DNA of 40,818 bases from an uncultured Paracoccaceae bacterium (lineage in GTDB: Bacteria; Pseudomonadota; Alphaproteobacteria; Rhodobacterales; Rhodobacteraceae): the NCBI GenBank assembly GCA_937863185.1, contig CALMEG010000117.1, positions 1 to 40,818 of the forward strand. The letters are read 5' to 3'. The notes beneath the pieces are model-generated. The model was given only the letters and a program-made list of their open reading frames with translations, was not told the DNA's origin and did not search any database. Both the position numbers and the translations under genes were made by a program. This document shows positions 37,325-40,818 of this stretch, piece after piece; positions within the stretch are counted from its first letter, which is position 1; each line of letters starts with the position of its first letter.

Positions 37325-37347
37325 ACCCCCCTGTCTGGAATCTCGCC

Positions 37348-38847
37348 ATGAAAAAGCTAGAACACCTTCTCGGACTTCTTGCCGGTATCGGCTTCGCCGG
37401 AACGGTCCTTCTTTCGCTCAACGCGGCCGCGAACCTGATCTACCGGGTCTCGACCGGCGATGGACCAAAGGCGGAACTGGCGCAACCGGCCGGGCAAGAC
37501 GCGCAAGACCAGGGCGCAGAAGAAACAGGGGAACCCGCCCCGGGAACGGTCGCCGCGGCCGAACCCCCGGCACCCTCTGCGGCCGGGATCGACCTTGCCG
37601 CAGGCGAGAAGGTCTTCAAGAAATGCGCGGCATGCCACACTGCCGGAAAGGACGGCGCGAACCGCACCGGCCCCAATCTCTGGGGGATCCTGAACCGCCC
37701 CGTGGCCGCGCATGCGGGCTTTGCCTATTCCGAGGCGATGGCCGCCCAATCCGGCGAAAGCTGGAGCGCCGAGCGTCTGGACATCTACCTGAGCAAACCC
37801 AAGGATATCGTGCCCGGCACCAGCATGGCCTTTGCGGGCCTGCCCAAATCCGCCGACCGGCACAACCTGATCGCCTGGCTCGGCGCGCAATCCGACACGC
37901 CGGTAGCCCCCGACGCCCTGCCCTTCGGCGGGGCAACGCAGGTTGCGGACAACGCCGAAGCCCCCACCGAACCCGAGGAAGACCCGATCGCCCAGATCGC
38001 CTATGCGAACCCGCCCGACCCGACCGCCGAAGAGCTGGCCGCGATTGCCGCGAAGGTCGCCGCGCTGACCGGGGAACTGCCCGGCCTCGACTATGAGCGC
38101 GCGCGCCATCACCCGCTGCATTTCCCGCCCGCGATCGACAGCGCCTCGAACGCGGAATGCCTTGTCTGCCACCAGGAGATCATGACCGCGAAGCCCCGCG
38201 ACGAAAGCCCCGCGGGCGTGAAGGCCGCCGACAGCCTGGCCTGGTATCAGACGCTCGATACCTACATGGGCGATCAGGAAAGCTTTCACTTCCGCCACCT
38301 GCAAAGCGACTTCGCGCAAGAGGTGATGGATCTGAAATGCAACTTCTGCCACCGCGGCAATGACCCGCGCGAGGAAAGCCCCGACATGATGCCCTTGCGC
38401 GCGGCCTTCTCGGCCGGGCCGCAGCCCGAATTTACCAACCGCAAGATGGTGAACCCCGAAACCACCTGCCTGCGCTGCCATGGCGCGATGCCCGATCCGG
38501 TCGGGATCATGGGCCTGCCGGGTCCCTGGCACGAGGCGCGGCGGGCCGGGGGGAACCCCGAAGCCCCCAACATGACGAAGGGCGCCGGGCGTTCCCAGGC
38601 CGACCTGTCCCGAGCCATCCGCCACAACGTCACCTATCTCAGGGCCGCCAATATCGAGGCGCTTGCGAAAGAGGTCTCCTCGGACACCTGCCACGGCTGC
38701 CACGGCGGGCGGCAATGGTATCGCACGGCCTATCCCTATCCGCGCCACGCCTGGCCCGGCATGGACCCCGAGCCGCCCGAATGGGTCGCCGGCCGCCCCA
38801 CCCAATCCGACGAAGCCTATCGCCTGCCTACCGCAGCCGGCCAGTAA
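37348..38847 (+). CDS. Membrane-anchored five-haem cytochrome c (class I domain fused to tetrahaem domain)
   Basis: This is probably a periplasmic electron-transfer protein. ATG 37348 gives 499 residues. Residues of about 7-31 form an N-terminal membrane anchor, and 40-80 an Ala/Pro/Glu-rich linker. Residues 81-180 form a class I cytochrome c domain (CAACH at 93-97, probable axial Met160 in PGTSMAF). A second part (about 250-499) has four CxxCH sites at 271-275, 331-335, 374-378 and 448-452. I do not recognise the tetrahaem part as a named family. It lies 12 nt before the molybdoenzyme gene and is its likely electron partner, passing electrons between the enzyme and the respiratory chain in a direction that cannot be read. 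Confidence 0.85.
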   Translation: MKKLEHLLGLLAGIGFAGTVLLSLNAAANLIYRVSTGDGPKAELAQPAGQDAQDQGAEETGEPAPGTVAAAEPPAPSAAGIDLAAGEKVFKKCAACHTAGKDGANRTGPNLWGILNRPVAAHAGFAYSEAMAAQSGESWSAERLDIYLSKPKDIVPGTSMAFAGLPKSADRHNLIAWLGAQSDTPVAPDALPFGGATQVADNAEAPTEPEEDPIAQIAYANPPDPTAEELAAIAAKVAALTGELPGLDYERARHHPLHFPPAIDSASNAECLVCHQEIMTAKPRDESPAGVKAADSLAWYQTLDTYMGDQESFHFRHLQSDFAQEVMDLKCNFCHRGNDPREESPDMMPLRAAFSAGPQPEFTNRKMVNPETTCLRCHGAMPDPVGIMGLPGPWHEARRAGGNPEAPNMTKGAGRSQADLSRAIRHNVTYLRAANIEALAKEVSSDTCHGCHGGRQWYRTAYPYPRHAWPGMDPEPPEWVAGRPTQSDEAYRLPTAAGQ

Positions 38848-38859
38848 CAGGAGAGCGCC

Positions 38860-40818
38860 ATGAACAGCTTCAACCCCTCGGCCTGGGCGCGGCTCTTTAC
38901 CCCCACGCGGCGCGAGTTCCTGCGCAGCTCGGCCGCCGTGGCGGCCACGACGCTGGTGCTGCCCGCCACCGCGCGCCGGGCCGGGGCCTTCGCCTACGAG
39001 CCCTATCCCCGCGACGACGATCTCGAGACGGTCGTCACCTCTTGCGCGCATAACTGCGGCTCGCGGCACATGCTGGTCGCGCACAAGAAGGGCGACGTGA
39101 TCGTGCGCCTGTCCACCGATAACGGCAGCTATCAGGGCGATGCCTATGGCACCGATACCGAGGAAAAGCCGCAGCTACGGGCCTGCCTGCGCGGACGCAG
39201 CTACCGCTCGCGTCTCTACAGCCCCGAGCGGCTGCTGTATCCGATGAAGCGCGTCGGCCGGCGCGGCGAGGGCAAGTTCAAGCGCATCGGCTGGGATCAG
39301 GCCCTGACCGAGATCGCCGAGCGGATGGTCTATCTGCGCGACAAATACGGCCCCCAGGCCCTGCTCGATCAAAGCTATGCCGGCGCCTCCTATGGCGTCT
39401 TGCACAAGTCCGACCAGATCGAGGGGCTTCTGGGCCGCTTTCTGGGCATGTTCGGCTGCCGCACCTCAAGCTGGTCGGTGCCCTCGTATCAGGCCACGAC
39501 ATTCTCCAGCCGCATGACCTTCGGCACGATCGAGGACGGCAACGAAGACGATGCCTATGCCCATTCCAGACTGATGATCATGTGGGGCTGGAACCCGGCC
39601 TACACCTTCCACGGCGGCAATACTTTCTATTACCTGCGCATGGCCAAGCAGCGCGGCTGCAAATTCGTGCTGGTCGATCCGCAATATACCGACTCGGCCG
39701 CCGCCTACGATGCCTGGTGGATCCCGATCAAACCCAACACCGATGCCGCCATGATGGCGGGCATGGCCCATCACATCTGGGCCAACGGCTGGCACGACCA
39801 GGGCTTCATCGACCGCTTCGTGCAGGGCATGGACCCCGGCACCACGCCCGACTGGGCCTATCAGCGCGGGCACGAAAGCTTCCGAGAATATATCGAGGGG
39901 ACCAATGACGGGGTGCCCAAGACCCCCGACTGGGCCGCCGCGATCTGCGGCGTTCCCGCCGATGACATCCGCAAGCTGGCCGAGATGTATGCCACCACCA
40001 AGCCCGCCGCGCTGAAGGCAAGCTGGGCGCCCGGCCGCAACGCCTATGGCGAGCAATACAACCGCATGGCCGCCGCCCTTCAGGCGATGACCGGCAATAT
40101 CGGCATCCTGGGCGGCTGCGCCGAGGGCGTGGGCAAGGGCTGGCATGCCGAGGCGGTGGCCTATCCCTACGACCAGTTCGCCAATGTCTGGTTCGCCTCG
40201 ATCAAGTCGGACCGTTGGGCGCATGCGGTGCTCAACTATCCCGATGTGAGGCGCGAGGAGATCGGCCTCTGGCCCCGCTCGGACCAGTGGGACGGGGTGG
40301 TGCCGAATATCCGCGGCATCTTCTGGCAGGGCTCGGACTGGTTCAACCAGCTCACCAACATCAACAAGGAGATCGAGGCGATCCGCAAGCTCGATGCCGA
40401 GGGCGAGAGCGAAAGCCTGTTCGTCTGTTCCGACAGCACCATCACGCCCACCGGCATCTGGGCCGATTACCTGCTGCCCGTCGCCACCCATTTCGAGCGC
40501 CACGACGTGGCCCTGCCCTGGTACAAGGGGCATTACTACATCCACCGCCCGAAGGTGATCGAGCCCCTGGGCGAAAGCAAGACCGACTTCCAGATCTATA
40601 CCGCGCTTGCCTGGCGGCTGGGGTTCGGGCCGGGATACAATCCCAAGGCCGATGCCTCGTATTTCGACAATCCCGACGCGGTGGACGAGGCCTATCTGGT
40701 CGACTGGTGGCACCGTGTGCAGGACCACCAGCATGTCGAGATAAGCTGGGAAGAGTTCAAGCGCCGCGGCGTCTACAAGTTCGTCCTGCCGCAGCCCCAT
40801 GTCGCCTTCCGCGAGCAA
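38860..40818 (+). CDS. Tat-exported DmsA-like molybdopterin oxidoreductase, 3' end cut by window
   Basis: This is a DMSO-reductase-family catalytic subunit with bis-MGD and one FeS cluster, exported folded. The first 653 residues are present. A Tat signal (TRREFLRSSAAV, Arg17-Arg18) runs to about residue 43 (AGA/F). The FeS motif is C62-x3-C66-x3-H70-x38-C109 followed by LRGRSYRSRLYSPERLLYPMKRVGRRGEGKF, very like E. coli DmsA except for His70 where DmsA has Cys. Ser209 (VPSYQ) aligns with the Mo-ligand serine of DmsA. ATG 38860 follows AGGAGA. FeS and membrane subunits are expected downstream, outside the window. The substrate (sulfoxide, N-oxide, or an oxidation such as sulfide/sulfur) is unknown. 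Confidence 0.9.
   Translation, partial: MNSFNPSAWARLFTPTRREFLRSSAAVAATTLVLPATARRAGAFAYEPYPRDDDLETVVTSCAHNCGSRHMLVAHKKGDVIVRLSTDNGSYQGDAYGTDTEEKPQLRACLRGRSYRSRLYSPERLLYPMKRVGRRGEGKFKRIGWDQALTEIAERMVYLRDKYGPQALLDQSYAGASYGVLHKSDQIEGLLGRFLGMFGCRTSSWSVPSYQATTFSSRMTFGTIEDGNEDDAYAHSRLMIMWGWNPAYTFHGGNTFYYLRMAKQRGCKFVLVDPQYTDSAAAYDAWWIPIKPNTDAAMMAGMAHHIWANGWHDQGFIDRFVQGMDPGTTPDWAYQRGHESFREYIEGTNDGVPKTPDWAAAICGVPADDIRKLAEMYATTKPAALKASWAPGRNAYGEQYNRMAAALQAMTGNIGILGGCAEGVGKGWHAEAVAYPYDQFANVWFASIKSDRWAHAVLNYPDVRREEIGLWPRSDQWDGVVPNIRGIFWQGSDWFNQLTNINKEIEAIRKLDAEGESESLFVCSDSTITPTGIWADYLLPVATHFERHDVALPWYKGHYYIHRPKVIEPLGESKTDFQIYTALAWRLGFGPGYNPKADASYFDNPDAVDEAYLVDWWHRVQDHQHVEISWEEFKRRGVYKFVLPQPHVAFREQ

Noticed and set aside
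37006-37347. In-frame extension of the cytochrome gene back through the repeat region
   Set aside because: The extension is an alternative frame of the minisatellite; the cytochrome starts with a typical membrane anchor at 37348.

Overview
The window is a GC-rich, densely packed chromosomal segment of an alphaproteobacterium, most likely a Rhodobacteraceae/Rhodobacterales member. This rests on family resemblance and synteny read from the translations: the atpHAGD order, the hisC-tyrC-extensin cluster, a Hint-domain protein, DUF2125, the ImuA-ImuB-DnaE2 mutasome with a GTTC-N7-GTTC type SOS box, and TRAP transport. No rRNA, tRNA, CRISPR array or transposase was recognised.

Layout. 1-4.1 kb (minus): ATP synthase F1 operon atpH-atpA-atpG-atpD, with atpD cut by the window edge. 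4.3-9.7 kb: a methyltransferase divergent from gloB, then an HPP/CBS membrane protein and clpA with a clear terminator. 9.7-12.3 kb (minus): an orphan MotA/TolQ-like plus MotB/OmpA-like pair. 12.3-18.7 kb: chaC, a DUF2125 protein, the coupled hisC-tyrC-extensin operon, rpsD with a strong promoter and structured leader, and a Hint-domain protein. 18.8-21.7 kb: a large FMN/FAD oxidoreductase of the N-methylproline demethylase/trimethylamine dehydrogenase type, divergent from a TetR regulator. 21.7-29.3 kb (minus): a tightly coupled catabolic operon (PEP-mutase/ICL-type lyase, SDR, TRAP Q-M-P, FAD dehydrogenase, HpcH aldolase, GntR regulator) that appears to import and degrade an unidentified hydroxy/keto acid. 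A 12-codon leader ORF with the only strong ribosome site precedes its first gene.

29.5-30.4 kb (plus): a TopAI(YjhX)-YjhQ toxin-antitoxin pair. Its leader holds a near-consensus promoter, a five-codon ORF, a strong hairpin and a 10-bp long-range pairing that would cover the toxin ribosome site; the ORF stop codon lies inside that pairing. 30.5-35.9 kb: the SOS mutasome imuA-imuB-dnaE2, with a LexA box on the predicted transcription start.

35.9-40.8 kb (plus) is the most unusual part. A control region carries two perfect TGCCAA-N-TTGGCA palindromes exactly 63 bp apart. It is followed by a small exported protein, a 70-bp tandem duplication, an exported protein made almost entirely of M-x-G tripeptides (42 Met in about 152 mature residues), a membrane-anchored five-haem cytochrome c, and a Tat-exported DmsA-like molybdoenzyme whose FeS motif has His in place of the third Cys. 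My working hypothesis is a periplasmic redox system in which the Met-rich protein is either an oxidant sink/methionine sulfoxide substrate or a soft-metal binder associated with the molybdoenzyme-cytochrome chain. The sequence shows the gene arrangement; the function is inference.
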